Assembly (NCBI GenBank): GCA_965221375.1
Contig: OZ244883.1
Coordinates: 1,550,001 to 1,614,000 of the forward strand
From: Poriferisulfidus sp965221375
Lineage (GTDB): Bacteria; Pseudomonadota; Gammaproteobacteria; Poriferisulfidales; Poriferisulfidaceae
DNA length: 64,000 nt
Direction of reading: 5' to 3'
Within the stretch, counting starts at the first letter, position 1, and the number at the start of each line of letters is the position of its first letter. Below, piece after piece: positions 1 through 8,463 of the stretch. Made by a program: the position numbers and the translations under genes. The notes under the pieces are model-generated. The model had not been told where the DNA came from. It saw nothing but the letters and a program-made list of their open reading frames with translations, and did no database searches.

Positions 1-273
1 CACAACGTCCACGGCATGACAGTCACTGAGGTCAAGGGCTTCGGACGTCAGAAAGGCCATACCGAACTGTACCGCGGTTCCGAGTATGTCATCGACTTTT
101 TGCCCAAAATTAAACTCGAAATCGCCGTCCAGGATGACCAGGTCGACGATGTCGTCGAAACCCTCGTCGAAGTCGCCAATACCGGCAAAATCGGCGACGG
201 CAAAATCTTTGTTTACGACTTGACCGATGTGATTCGAGTCCGCACAGGGGAGCATGGCAATGAAGCGATTTAA
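1..273 (+). CDS. glnK: PII nitrogen regulatory protein (GlnK/GlnB), 5' truncated
   Basis: Reading frame 1 is open from the first base and ends at a TAA at 271-273. The fragment covers all but about the first 22 residues of a roughly 112-residue PII protein. The T-loop stretch GFGRQKGHTELYRG is present. The tyrosine codon at 85-87 corresponds to Tyr51, the residue uridylylated by GlnD. PII trimers bind ATP, ADP and 2-oxoglutarate and report nitrogen status. The overlap with the ammonium channel gene just downstream is the classic glnK-amtB pair, in which GlnK plugs AmtB, so GlnK is preferred over GlnB. The promoter lies outside the window. Confidence 0.95.
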   Translation, partial: HNVHGMTVTEVKGFGRQKGHTELYRGSEYVIDFLPKIKLEIAVQDDQVDDVVETLVEVANTGKIGDGKIFVYDLTDVIRVRTGEHGNEAI

Positions 274-1555
274 TCTCTCTGCGATCCTGGCCGCCGTTGT
301 GGTGGCTATCCCTTCCGTGGCGTTTGCCGCCGAACTCAACGCCGGCGACACCGGCTGGATGCTGACGGCTACCGCGCTGGTGCTGTTTATGACCCTGCCT
401 GGCCTGTCTCTGTTCTACGGCGGACTGGTCGGCTCGCGCAATGTCCTCAGCGTCCTCATGCAATGCTTTGCCATCGCCTGTCTGGCCTCCGTTATGTGGG
501 TGCTGGTCGGCTACAGCCTGGCTTTCGGTGACGGCGGCGACCTCAACGCCTGGATTGGCGGATTGAGCAATGTGTTTTTGGCCGATGTCAGCCGGGACGT
601 TCTCTCCGGCACCATTCCGGAAACCGTTTTTGTCATGTTCCAAATGACGTTTGTAATCATTACCCCGGCACTGATTGTCGGCGGGTTCGCCGAACGGATG
701 CGCTTCAGCGCCTTGCTGTGGTTCAGCGCCTTGTGGATTTTGCTGGTGTACCTGCCGGTCTGCCACTGGGTCTGGGGCGGCGGCTGGCTCAGCGAAATGG
801 GCGTTCTCGACTTTGCCGGCGGACTGGTCGTGCACTTGACTGCCGGAGCCGCGGCCTTAACCGCCGCGATTGTGCTTGGGTCGCGGGATGGTTTTCCGGA
901 CCGCCTGATGCCTCCGCACAACCTCACCATGAGCGTGATGGGCGCGGGCATGCTGTGGGTCGGCTGGTTCGGCTTCAACGCCGGCAGCGCCATTGCTGCG
1001 AGTGAAGATGCGGGAATGGCAATGCTGGTCACCCATATCAGCGCCGCCGTGGCCTCCCTGGCCTGGATGGTCGCCGAGTGGTTACGCTACGGCAAGCCCA
1101 AAGTCCTCGGCATCATTACCGGTATGGTCGCAGGACTGGGTTCGATTACACCCGCCTCCGGCTTTGTCGGGCCACTGGGTGCCGTTGTCATCGGTCTCGT
1201 TGCCGGCGTGTTGTGCTTCATCGTGACCAACGCCGTCAAACGGGTTTACCGTATTGATGATTCTCTCGACGTGTTCGCAGTCCACGGAATCGGGGGAATC
1301 CTCGGAACCGTTTTGTGCGGCGTGTTCGTGGCCGAATCTCTCGGCGGTGCGGGCTTGGCGGCCGGTGTCAGCATGACCGACCAGGTGGTCACCCAAATCA
1401 TCGGTGTGCTGGCGGTATTGGTCTGGACCGTCGTACTGACCGCTGTGGTCATCAAGTTGGTCGGCTTCTTTATGCCGGTGCGTGCCGATGCCGATGAGGA
1501 GTTGGCCGGGATGGACAGCAGCCAGCACCAGGAAGACGCCTACCGCATACATTGA
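260..1555 (+). CDS. amtB: Ammonium channel AmtB
   Basis: Amt/Rh family channel of about 431 residues that conducts ammonia across the inner membrane. It has an N-terminal signal peptide ending near SVAFA and roughly eleven hydrophobic segments. The pore twin histidines are in VVHLTAG and FAVHGIGG, about 150 residues apart as in E. coli AmtB. The GFAERMRF stretch is also typical. An AGGGGAG Shine-Dalgarno sequence lies 7 bases before the ATG at 260; an in-frame ATG at 254 is also possible. The gene overlaps the end of the PII gene, consistent with co-transcription and with GlnK acting on AmtB. A strong hairpin terminator follows. Confidence 0.96.
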   Translation: MKRFNLSAILAAVVVAIPSVAFAAELNAGDTGWMLTATALVLFMTLPGLSLFYGGLVGSRNVLSVLMQCFAIACLASVMWVLVGYSLAFGDGGDLNAWIGGLSNVFLADVSRDVLSGTIPETVFVMFQMTFVIITPALIVGGFAERMRFSALLWFSALWILLVYLPVCHWVWGGGWLSEMGVLDFAGGLVVHLTAGAAALTAAIVLGSRDGFPDRLMPPHNLTMSVMGAGMLWVGWFGFNAGSAIAASEDAGMAMLVTHISAAVASLAWMVAEWLRYGKPKVLGIITGMVAGLGSITPASGFVGPLGAVVIGLVAGVLCFIVTNAVKRVYRIDDSLDVFAVHGIGGILGTVLCGVFVAESLGGAGLAAGVSMTDQVVTQIIGVLAVLVWTVVLTAVVIKLVGFFMPVRADADEELAGMDSSQHQEDAYRIH

Positions 1556-1576
1556 TAGGCTTTTCGGGGAATTAGG

Positions 1577-1605
1577 AAAAAGGCGCCTGTATGGGCGCCT
1601 TTTTC
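1577..1605 (+). terminator. Rho-independent terminator after amtB
   Basis: Inverted repeat AGGCGCC-tgtat-GGGCGCCT flanked by A-rich and T-rich runs, 22 bases after the amtB stop. The A run on the left means it can also act on the opposite strand, where the convergent small gene ends at 1609. Confidence 0.85.
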
Positions 1606-1608
1606 TTG

Positions 1609-1830
1609 CTATTCTTCGACTTGCTCCCAACCGGACAGATCGTCCGGCGCCGCTTCTTCGGCATTATCCCAAACCGCGTAACCTGATTGTTTCATGCGGA
1701 CCGCCTCCGCCGCCTCTTGCGGCGACGGAAAAGTCAGGGTGGGCGTCTCATTGATCCAGATGTCCCACATGCCCAACGGTTCACGCCGCAGTTCAAAGGT
1801 CGCCAGAGAGGTTTTTAGCCGGTAGATCAT
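1609..1830 (-). CDS. Small hypothetical protein, 73 aa
   Basis: A 73-residue soluble protein, rich in Trp and Glu and acidic at its C-terminus. There is no signal peptide or membrane segment. I do not recognise a family. It lies 28 bases downstream of the ubiI-type gene on the same strand and upstream of a shared terminator, so it is probably the last gene of the pepP-ubiH-ubiI operon. The coding call rests on position, an ATG start and a plausible protein composition. Confidence 0.6.
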   Translation of the reverse strand: MIYRLKTSLATFELRREPLGMWDIWINETPTLTFPSPQEAAEAVRMKQSGYAVWDNAEEAAPDDLSGWEQVEE

Positions 1831-1858
1831 GCCCCCATCTTACTCCGGAAATCCGATG

Positions 1859-3046
1859 TCATTCAACCGCGTGTTCCAGTTCCGTGCGCAACCATTCTGG
1901 CGCATCCATCATTCCGTTTGCCCGCTGCATGAAAAACCTTCGCAACCAGCGGCTGTAACCTGCCCAGTACAGTCCCTGGGAGCGCACCCAATCGAGTAGC
2001 GGTAAATTTAAGGTAAATCCGGTGCGTAACCCTTCCAACACCCACTGCATCATCCGCACAGAACTCTTGCGCCGGCGTTCGTAGGTACGAAGTGCCCGCT
2101 GGCTGAGCGGATGCGCACGCATTTCCTCCTCCAAAATGGCGGCATCCATCAAACCCAGATTCTGACCCAGACCCGCCAATGGATGCACTACATGGGCGGC
2201 ATCGCCCAGCAACGCCAGGTTTGCCGTGCTCCAGCGAGAGGCAAACCCACGCTCCAGCGGTATGCACTTACGCAACCCGCACACCCGCATCGAACCCAAA
2301 CGATAATCAAGCGCATCCGCCAAGGCGAATCCAAAAGCCTCGTCATCCATCTGCATATATTCCTGGGCCTGTGTCGAAGACCACACCAGTGAATGGCGCT
2401 GATTGAATAGCGGCAGCAATGCGACCGTACCTTCGGGCGTAAACCGCTGCCATGCGGTCGACTCGAGAGCATGTTCCACTTCAATCTCCGCAATGATCGC
2501 GCTTTCGCGATAGGAATGCGTATTCCATTCCAATCCCGCCTTCTCGCGCAATTTCGAATGCGCCCCATCCGCCGCCAACAGAATCGTCGCGCTTTGCGAT
2601 TCACCTGAAGCCAGCTCGACTTCGACACCTGAGTCGTTCACGCTGAAATTCTCCACTTGCTCCGGGGCAAGCAGTGTGCCTCCTGCTTCCCGAAACGCTT
2701 GCGAAAGCGCTTGCAGCAAGGCCCGACTCTCAATCGTATAACTCAGCGGATTGTTGATATTCGCAGCCGTGAATTCGATGCCTTCCGTGTCGTCACGTTC
2801 CCACACTTTCATGGCTTTCCACGGCGTCACCCGAGTGAGGTCCAAACGCTCCCACGCACCGCAGCGCCTCAAGATTTTTTGGGAGGCCGGAGTCACCGCC
2901 AGCACGCGAAGGTCCGGCTGTGTACCCAACGGCTCGGTTGCCGGCTGACGCGCCTCCAGCAGGGTTACCTCAAACTCTGCCTGGGCTAACAGAGTGGCAG
3001 CGGTCAGGCCGACGGCACCGCCTCCCGCCACGATAATGTCAGGCAC
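1859..3046 (-). CDS. ubiI: UbiI/VisC-type FAD-dependent ubiquinone hydroxylase
   Basis: FAD monooxygenase of the UbiH/UbiF/UbiI (COG0654) family, about 395 residues, which hydroxylates the benzoquinone precursor during ubiquinone synthesis. The N-terminal dinucleotide fold DIIVAGGGAVGL and the second FAD motif LLGDAAHVVHPLAGLGQNLGL are present. A GTG at 3046 is preferred: it has GGGGA about 9 bases upstream and overlaps the preceding stop by 8 bases. An ATG at 3076 is the alternative; anything longer is spurious. It follows ubiH and pepP in the same order as in E. coli, which favours UbiI over UbiF, though position of hydroxylation cannot be read from sequence. Confidence 0.85.
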   Translation of the reverse strand: MPDIIVAGGGAVGLTAATLLAQAEFEVTLLEARQPATEPLGTQPDLRVLAVTPASQKILRRCGAWERLDLTRVTPWKAMKVWERDDTEGIEFTAANINNPLSYTIESRALLQALSQAFREAGGTLLAPEQVENFSVNDSGVEVELASGESQSATILLAADGAHSKLREKAGLEWNTHSYRESAIIAEIEVEHALESTAWQRFTPEGTVALLPLFNQRHSLVWSSTQAQEYMQMDDEAFGFALADALDYRLGSMRVCGLRKCIPLERGFASRWSTANLALLGDAAHVVHPLAGLGQNLGLMDAAILEEEMRAHPLSQRALRTYERRRKSSVRMMQWVLEGLRTGFTLNLPLLDWVRSQGLYWAGYSRWLRRFFMQRANGMMDAPEWLRTELEHAVE

Positions 3047-4265
3047 GAGTCTGTTCCCCGGCAAAAACTCCGACATCCGGTTTCGGTAAATCCGCCCCCA
3101 TGCCAAAGCGAACCAGCCGTGTTCGGAACTGAGGCATGCCATCGAGAGCGAGTAACGCCAATGCCCGAGCGCCTCGAGCGACCGGGTTGCGCCCCAGAAA
3201 ACCGCGAGCCAAAAAATCCGTGAACCCGGCCACGCGCTGCGCATCGCGCGAACGCAAGCGTGCATAACTTCTTAGCACTTCTGAAGAGCCCGGATCTTCT
3301 CCGGCTCTCTTGGCCTCACATAACCGCTGCGCCAGCCAGGCCGCATCCCGAATGGTCAGGTTTAAACCTTGTGCCGCGACAGGATGAAACGAGTGCGCCG
3401 CATCTCCAATCAAGACACAACGCTCACCAATGCGCTGACGCACACGAGAAAACGCCAGGGGATAGCTGCGCCTTGTCCCGATTCCCTGCACTCGCCCGAC
3501 TCGCCGTCCCAGCGCACACTGCAGCTCCTGACAGAAAGACGCTTCCGACCATAATTGCGCCTGACGCGCCCGGCGCTGGGGCAACGCCCAGATTAACACC
3601 CAGTCCCCATCCGGGTGCGGCAACACCGCAATAGGGCCTTCCTCCGTAAAACGCTCATACGCCTGCCCCGGCGCTGCGCCCTCCAGTTTCAGGGAAGTGA
3701 TTACCGCACTTTGGCCGTAATCTTTCGTTTTTGCTTCCAAACCCAGGGCATCACGCAACGTGGACTTGGCGCCATCGGCCGCAATCAGCAACTGCGTGGC
3801 GACGGTCTCCGCTTTCTTGGCCCGCCGCACTTTGACTTCCATGACCGCCTCGGAAGATTGGACCTCCAACACTTTCGCTTGTGGCACAAAGGTGCTGTTT
3901 GCTGCCTGCTCCACACGCTCGCGAAGTGTTTTCGCCAATACGCCTGCCGACACCACATAACCTAGCGCCGGCAATCCTTCATCACTCGCCCGCATCCGGG
4001 TAAACCCAAAGATGCCACGCTGCGAAACATCAATTTGCGTAATCGGCGCGCACTGTGCTTCCAACTGGGGCCACACCCCGACGGCCTCCAGAATGCATCG
4101 CGTGCTGTCCGACAATGCAATGCTACGAGGATCTTCAAGAGCCGCCTGCCCGTCACCGCGTTCCAGCACCCCTACTTTCCAACCTGAGGCTTCCAGCAAC
4201 AGCGCTTGCGCCAAGCCGGCCAAACCTCCCCCGACAATCAGAAGGTCGCTGTCAAGATCAGACAT
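3039..4265 (-). CDS. ubiH: UbiH-type FAD-dependent hydroxylase
   Basis: Second FAD monooxygenase of the ubiquinone pathway, about 408 residues. It has LLIVGGGLAGLAQAL near the N-terminus and CVLIGDAAHSFHPVAAQGLNL near residue 290, the FAD-binding GD motif of this family. The start is the ATG at 4265, which overlaps the pepP stop by 8 bases (ATGTCTGA) and has a GA-rich ribosome site just upstream. The sequence differs clearly from its downstream neighbour, so the two are old paralogues rather than a recent duplication. The pepP-ubiH-ubiI order matches the enterobacterial operon. Confidence 0.88.
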   Translation of the reverse strand: MSDLDSDLLIVGGGLAGLAQALLLEASGWKVGVLERGDGQAALEDPRSIALSDSTRCILEAVGVWPQLEAQCAPITQIDVSQRGIFGFTRMRASDEGLPALGYVVSAGVLAKTLRERVEQAANSTFVPQAKVLEVQSSEAVMEVKVRRAKKAETVATQLLIAADGAKSTLRDALGLEAKTKDYGQSAVITSLKLEGAAPGQAYERFTEEGPIAVLPHPDGDWVLIWALPQRRARQAQLWSEASFCQELQCALGRRVGRVQGIGTRRSYPLAFSRVRQRIGERCVLIGDAAHSFHPVAAQGLNLTIRDAAWLAQRLCEAKRAGEDPGSSEVLRSYARLRSRDAQRVAGFTDFLARGFLGRNPVARGARALALLALDGMPQFRTRLVRFGMGADLPKPDVGVFAGEQTRA

Positions 4266-5571
4266 GCTCCTTCGCCTCTGTACCAATCAGGCGACACATT
4301 TCGTCCGGATCCTTCGGGACTCCCGCGCTGAGCACCTCCGGCTGATCCGCGGTCACCGCCACATCATCTTCAATGCGCACCCCAATCCCTCGGAACCGTT
4401 CGGGCGCTTCCTTGAGATCCGGTGGAAAATACAAACCCGGCTCGATGGTTGTCACCATGTTGGCCTGCAGCAGACGCGATTGTCCTTCCGTCACATAGGT
4501 CCCCGCATCATGTACATCCATCCCCAACCAGTGGCCTGTTTGATGCATATAAAACGGGCGATACGCCTGATCCTCCCACAACTTGCGCCACTCTCCCTGA
4601 AGCACGCCCAAATCCACCAGACCGCGCGTCAGCACCTGGGTTGCTTCCTCGTGAATGGCTGTCACTGGATTACCTGGCACACATTGGCGAATCGCGGCTT
4701 GCTGCGCCTCCAGAACCAACTCGTAAATTTCCCGCTGCGGTTCGGAAAATTCGCCACTGACCGGCCAGGTGCGCGTGATGTCACTCGCGTAATCCGCATA
4801 CATGCCGCCCGCGTCAATTAACACTAGATCCCCAGCTTCAATACGTCGTGCATTTTTTTCGTAATGCAAAACACACGCATTGGGCCCCGAGGCCACGATG
4901 GCGGAATAGGCGTATTTAAGATTGTGCCGATGCATCACATGCAGCAACTCCGCCTCCAATTCGTATTCATAGCAGCCGGGCCGGGCAAGCCGCATGGCGC
5001 GACAGTGCGCTTTTGCCGCCACCTGCGCGGCGCGGCGCATGCATTCCAACTCCTCCTCGCTCTTGAACAGGCGCATTTCATGCAGTTCCGCGTCAAGCAG
5101 TCGGCAATCATGTGGCGGCTCAATGCCGCCGCGACTGTTGCGAAGATTATCGACCGATTTCAGGATGACTTCGTCGAATTCAGTATCGGCACCCAGCGCG
5201 TAGTACAGAGTCTGCCGCTGGCGCAATAATTCCGGCAGACGTTCACGTAACGCACTGATGGGCCAGGCTGCCTGTGCGCCATACTGCGTACACGCGCCCT
5301 GAACACCGGCTGTCGGGCCTTCCCAACGCTCTTTTTCGGGATTGCGCTCTTCGCAAAACAGCACAAACTCATGCTCCGAATGTCCCGGCATCAGTACCGC
5401 CACCGCATGCGGCTCGCGAAACCCCGTCAGGTATAAAAAATCGCTGTTCTGACGATAAGGCCACATGACGTCGGCGCTGTGCTTGCGGCGCAGGGCTGAC
5501 GGGATGACGGCAACCGCGTCCGGACCCATGCGATCCATTAATTTCTGGCGACGCTCTGCATACTCTTTCAT
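4258..5571 (-). CDS. pepP: Xaa-Pro aminopeptidase PepP
   Basis: M24B metallopeptidase of 437 residues that removes N-terminal residues preceding proline. The N-terminal creatinase-like domain is followed by the pita-bread catalytic domain. Metal ligands are visible in LIDAGGMYADYASDITRT (two Asp), HQTGHWLGMDVHDAG (His), EPGLYF (Glu) and GVRIEDD (Glu). Length matches E. coli PepP (441). It lies 12 bases below proB and overlaps ubiH, so it is mid-operon. The UPF0149 gene (ygfB) that precedes pepP in enterobacteria is absent here; proB takes its place. Confidence 0.95.
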   Translation of the reverse strand: MKEYAERRQKLMDRMGPDAVAVIPSALRRKHSADVMWPYRQNSDFLYLTGFREPHAVAVLMPGHSEHEFVLFCEERNPEKERWEGPTAGVQGACTQYGAQAAWPISALRERLPELLRQRQTLYYALGADTEFDEVILKSVDNLRNSRGGIEPPHDCRLLDAELHEMRLFKSEEELECMRRAAQVAAKAHCRAMRLARPGCYEYELEAELLHVMHRHNLKYAYSAIVASGPNACVLHYEKNARRIEAGDLVLIDAGGMYADYASDITRTWPVSGEFSEPQREIYELVLEAQQAAIRQCVPGNPVTAIHEEATQVLTRGLVDLGVLQGEWRKLWEDQAYRPFYMHQTGHWLGMDVHDAGTYVTEGQSRLLQANMVTTIEPGLYFPPDLKEAPERFRGIGVRIEDDVAVTADQPEVLSAGVPKDPDEMCRLIGTEAKEHV

Positions 5572-5583
5572 TCTGCTTACCTT

Positions 5584-6705
5584 CTACAGTGTGCAAAGGT
5601 TGTCGCTGTGGATGAGTTCAGGTTCACTCACCACGCCCAAAATTTTTTCCAGGTCCTGGCTTTTGCATCCCAGAATGCGCCGCGCATCCGTAGCCGTGTA
5701 ATTGACAATGCCGCGCGCGATCTCTTCTCCTTGTGCCGCACGTACCGTCACCACATCGCCCGGCTGAAACGATCCGGTCACTTCTGTGACTCCCACCGGA
5801 AGCAGACTTTTCCCTGCACGCAATGCCTTCTCGGCACCTGCATCCACGTGCAGACAACCTTGACTGCGAAACGGGCCGGCAAGCCATTGTCGTCGTGCCG
5901 ATAAGGCCCCGCTGCGCGCCAGTAACAAGGTGCCGCAAGGCTCCCCGGCGGCAATGCGCAACAGTACATCCGGCTCTCCCCCATGCGCAATCAGGCAATG
6001 GGCTCCTCCGCGTGCCGCAATTCGCGCCGCCTGAATTTTCGTGCGCATGCCGCCGCGCCCCAAATGTCCCTGGCCGCTCTCTGCATAGCCATCCAGGGCC
6101 GTATCATCTACGTACGCCTGCTCTACCTGCTTCGCTTGCTCATGTGCATTGGGATCGCAATCGTACAAGCCCTGCTGATCGGTCAGAATGACCAGCAAGT
6201 CGGCCTCAACCAAATTCGACACCAACGCCGCCAGCGTATCGTTGTCACCCAGCTGCAGTTCTTGAGTCGACACCGTGTCGTTTTCGTTGACGACCGGCAC
6301 CACCCCCAGTTTGAGCAAGGCGCGCAATGCAGTGCGGGCATTCAGATAACGGGTCCGATCCGACAAGCCTTCGTGCGTCAGCAGGACCTGGGCGCTGTGA
6401 TATCCGTGCTGCGCCAAGGCTTCTTCGTACGCCTGTATCAGACCCATCTGTCCGACGGCGGCCGCGACCTGCAAATCGTGCAGCGTATCGGGCCGTTGGT
6501 CCCAATTCAAGCGGCTCATCCCTTCCGCCACCGCACCGGAGGACACCAAGGCCACTCGCCGTTTCTGCTCTTTCAATGCGGCCACCTGGCGCATCCAGCT
6601 CTGAATCGCGGCGCGATCCAACCCGCGTCCGCCTTCGGTCACGAGCGAACTGCCAATCTTGACAACCCAGCGCTTCAAGGCGCCGATTTCAGGCCGCTTG
6701 GGCAC
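5584..6705 (-). CDS. proB: Glutamate 5-kinase
   Basis: Catalyses ATP-dependent phosphorylation of glutamate, the first step of proline synthesis. The amino-acid-kinase domain starts at WVVKIGSSL and includes VNENDTVST and LSDRTRYLNA. A C-terminal PUA domain is present, as in full-length ProB. The protein is 373 residues, close to E. coli (367). The GTG at 6705 is chosen because TGGAGG sits 6 bases upstream; it overlaps the obgE stop by 17 bases. ObgE-proB adjacency is common in gammaproteobacteria. Confidence 0.95.
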   Translation of the reverse strand: MPKRPEIGALKRWVVKIGSSLVTEGGRGLDRAAIQSWMRQVAALKEQKRRVALVSSGAVAEGMSRLNWDQRPDTLHDLQVAAAVGQMGLIQAYEEALAQHGYHSAQVLLTHEGLSDRTRYLNARTALRALLKLGVVPVVNENDTVSTQELQLGDNDTLAALVSNLVEADLLVILTDQQGLYDCDPNAHEQAKQVEQAYVDDTALDGYAESGQGHLGRGGMRTKIQAARIAARGGAHCLIAHGGEPDVLLRIAAGEPCGTLLLARSGALSARRQWLAGPFRSQGCLHVDAGAEKALRAGKSLLPVGVTEVTGSFQPGDVVTVRAAQGEEIARGIVNYTATDARRILGCKSQDLEKILGVVSEPELIHSDNLCTL

Positions 6706-7705
6706 GTTGCGCCTCCAAAAAACGGTCAATTTCCAACACCAGCGGCTCCAATTCTCGCCGTGCCAGTGCTGAAATTAAGAAACTCGGACCCGACCATTCC
6801 AATTCGTGAAGCAGCGCATCAAAGCGTGCCCGCGCATCCTCATCATTCAGCAAATCCGACTTTGTGCCCACCAGCCAACACGGTTGAGAAAACTCGACCT
6901 CTTGAGAGCGCTGCAATTCAGCCTGGACCTGACGCACGGCCGCTGCTGGCGACGCATCCGGCGTCCCCAAATCCACTAGATGCAGCAATAACCGAGTCCG
7001 CGACAAGTGGCGCAAAAACTGCAGCCCCAGGCCGGCGCCTTCGGCCGCCCCTTCAATAATGCCGGGGATATCCGCCATCACAAATCGTCGATAACCTCCC
7101 ACCGGCACGACCCCCAAGTGGGGATGGAGTGTCGTAAAGGGATAGTCGGCGACTTTGGGAGTCGCTTCCGATACGGCGCGAATTAGTGTGGATTTGCCCG
7201 CATTGGGCAGCCCCAACAAACCGACATCCGCCATCAGTTTGAGTTGCAATTCCAACGTACGTTGTTCTCCCTTACTCCCTGGAGTCGATTGCCGCGGCGC
7301 ACGGTTGGTAGAGCTTTTGAAACGCGCATTCCCCAAGCCATGAAATCCACCCCGGGCAACCAGCGTGGCTTGCTCGTCGGTAATATCGGCAATCAGTTCA
7401 CCCGTCTCAGCATCGCGCACCAAAGTTCCTACAGGTACATCAACGACAACATTCGCGCCGCTGGAACCTGTTTTATTTTTTCCGGCGCCATCCTGACCGC
7501 GCTGGGCCCGAAAATGCCGTTGCGCCCGGAAATCCGCCAGAGTATTGGTATGGGCGTTGCCACGCAGGTACACGGAACCGCCATCCCCACCGTCGCCCCC
7601 ATCCGGGCCACCGCGTGGAATGTACTTCTCGCGCCGGAAGCTGACACAGCCATTGCCTCCGTCGCCGCCTTGTACCATCAAGCTGGCTTCATCAACGAAT
7701 TTCAT
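6689..7705 (-). CDS. obgE: Obg family GTPase (ObgE/CgtA)
   Basis: Essential GTPase associated with the 50S ribosomal subunit and the stringent response. The 338-residue protein opens with the glycine-rich Obg fold (KFVDEASLMVQGGDGGNGC). The G domain follows with G1 GLPNAGKST, G3 DIPG, G4 TKSD in place of the usual NKxD, and G5 SAL. It lies downstream of rplU-rpmA, the usual bacterial arrangement, with a hairpin in the 106-base gap. The basic C-terminal extension of E. coli ObgE is essentially missing. Confidence 0.96.
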   Translation of the reverse strand: MKFVDEASLMVQGGDGGNGCVSFRREKYIPRGGPDGGDGGDGGSVYLRGNAHTNTLADFRAQRHFRAQRGQDGAGKNKTGSSGANVVVDVPVGTLVRDAETGELIADITDEQATLVARGGFHGLGNARFKSSTNRAPRQSTPGSKGEQRTLELQLKLMADVGLLGLPNAGKSTLIRAVSEATPKVADYPFTTLHPHLGVVPVGGYRRFVMADIPGIIEGAAEGAGLGLQFLRHLSRTRLLLHLVDLGTPDASPAAAVRQVQAELQRSQEVEFSQPCWLVGTKSDLLNDEDARARFDALLHELEWSGPSFLISALARRELEPLVLEIDRFLEAQRAQAA

Positions 7706-7782
7706 AGCAAAAATTATAAAGTGACCGAACCCTTGCGCACCGGCGCAAGCCGGGCGACGAAATCGTGATACTTAGGAAAAGA

Positions 7783-7803
7783 CATTCCAGAAAAACTGGA
7801 ATG
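7783..7803 (-). terminator. Hairpin between rpmA and obgE
   Basis: Perfect 8-base inverted repeat CATTCCAG/CTGGAATG with a five-base loop, followed on the minus strand by a T-rich stretch (TCTTTTCC). It would end, or attenuate, rplU-rpmA transcription before obgE. Confidence 0.6.
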
Positions 7804-7811
7804 CCGAAGAA

Positions 7812-8075
7812 TTACTGCTCTTGGGGGCTGATTGAGACGTACGTGCGCCGTTCACGACCCCGGGCCCGGAACTGCACTTGCCCGTCCACCTTGGCAAACA
7901 GGGTGTGATCCCGTCCCACTCCCACAAAGGCACCCGGTCGATAGCGGGTCCCCCGCTGACGCACAAGAATAGTGCCGGCACGAACCTGCTGACCGCCAAA
8001 GCGTTTTACGCCCAGGCGCTTGGATTCGGAATCGCGCCCGTTTCGGGAACTGCCTCCTGATTTTTTATGTGCCAT
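7812..8075 (-). CDS. rpmA: 50S ribosomal protein L27
   Basis: The 87-residue protein begins AHKKSGGSSRNGRDSESKRLG, the strongly conserved N-terminus of bL27 that reaches toward the peptidyl-transferase centre. RPGxxVGVGRDHTLFA is also typical. It is separated from rplU by 6 bases. A slightly extended C-terminus (SPQEQ) is the only local feature. Confidence 0.98.
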   Translation of the reverse strand: MAHKKSGGSSRNGRDSESKRLGVKRFGGQQVRAGTILVRQRGTRYRPGAFVGVGRDHTLFAKVDGQVQFRARGRERRTYVSISPQEQ

Positions 8076-8081
8076 AGCTCT

Positions 8082-8396
8082 CTACGCCTTGCTGATGTCG
8101 CGGATCTGAAGTTCCGTCCAATGCTGACGATGCCCGGTGCGGGTCCGCGAATTCTTGCGCCGCCGCATTTTGACGATATGAATCTTCGGCGCCCGCCCAT
8201 GCGTCGTGACCTGGGCGGTCACCTGTCCACCCTCCACGTGCGGAGTACCAATATGCGTCTGCTCGCCATCCGCCATCAACAGAACCCGGTCCAGCGTCAC
8301 CTCGTCGCCCGGCTCATGCGCCAATCGCTCCACACGAATGACGTCGCCCGGCTGTACACGGTATTGCTTGCCACCAGTCTCGATAACTGCGTACAT
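8082..8396 (-). CDS. rplU: 50S ribosomal protein L21
   Basis: The 104-residue bL21 starts MYAVIETGGKQYRVQPGD and contains the signature KMRRRKNSRTRTGHRQ(HW)T near the C-terminus. It is the first gene of the rplU-rpmA pair; its promoter should lie in the 67-base gap up to the methyltransferase stop or inside that gene's 3' end. Confidence 0.98.
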   Translation of the reverse strand: MYAVIETGGKQYRVQPGDVIRVERLAHEPGDEVTLDRVLLMADGEQTHIGTPHVEGGQVTAQVTTHGRAPKIHIVKMRRRKNSRTRTGHRQHWTELQIRDISKA

Positions 8397-8463
8397 ATTG
8401 GAAAGGACATTTTTACCAAATGGGAGCGGCGCATTTTAGCAAACTGTCTCCCTTTGAGCAAGG

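Noticed and set aside
3077..3265. N-terminal extension of the ubiI-type protein
   Set aside because: The extra 60 residues are the antisense-frame readthrough of ubiH; the FAD fold begins right after the GTG at 3046.
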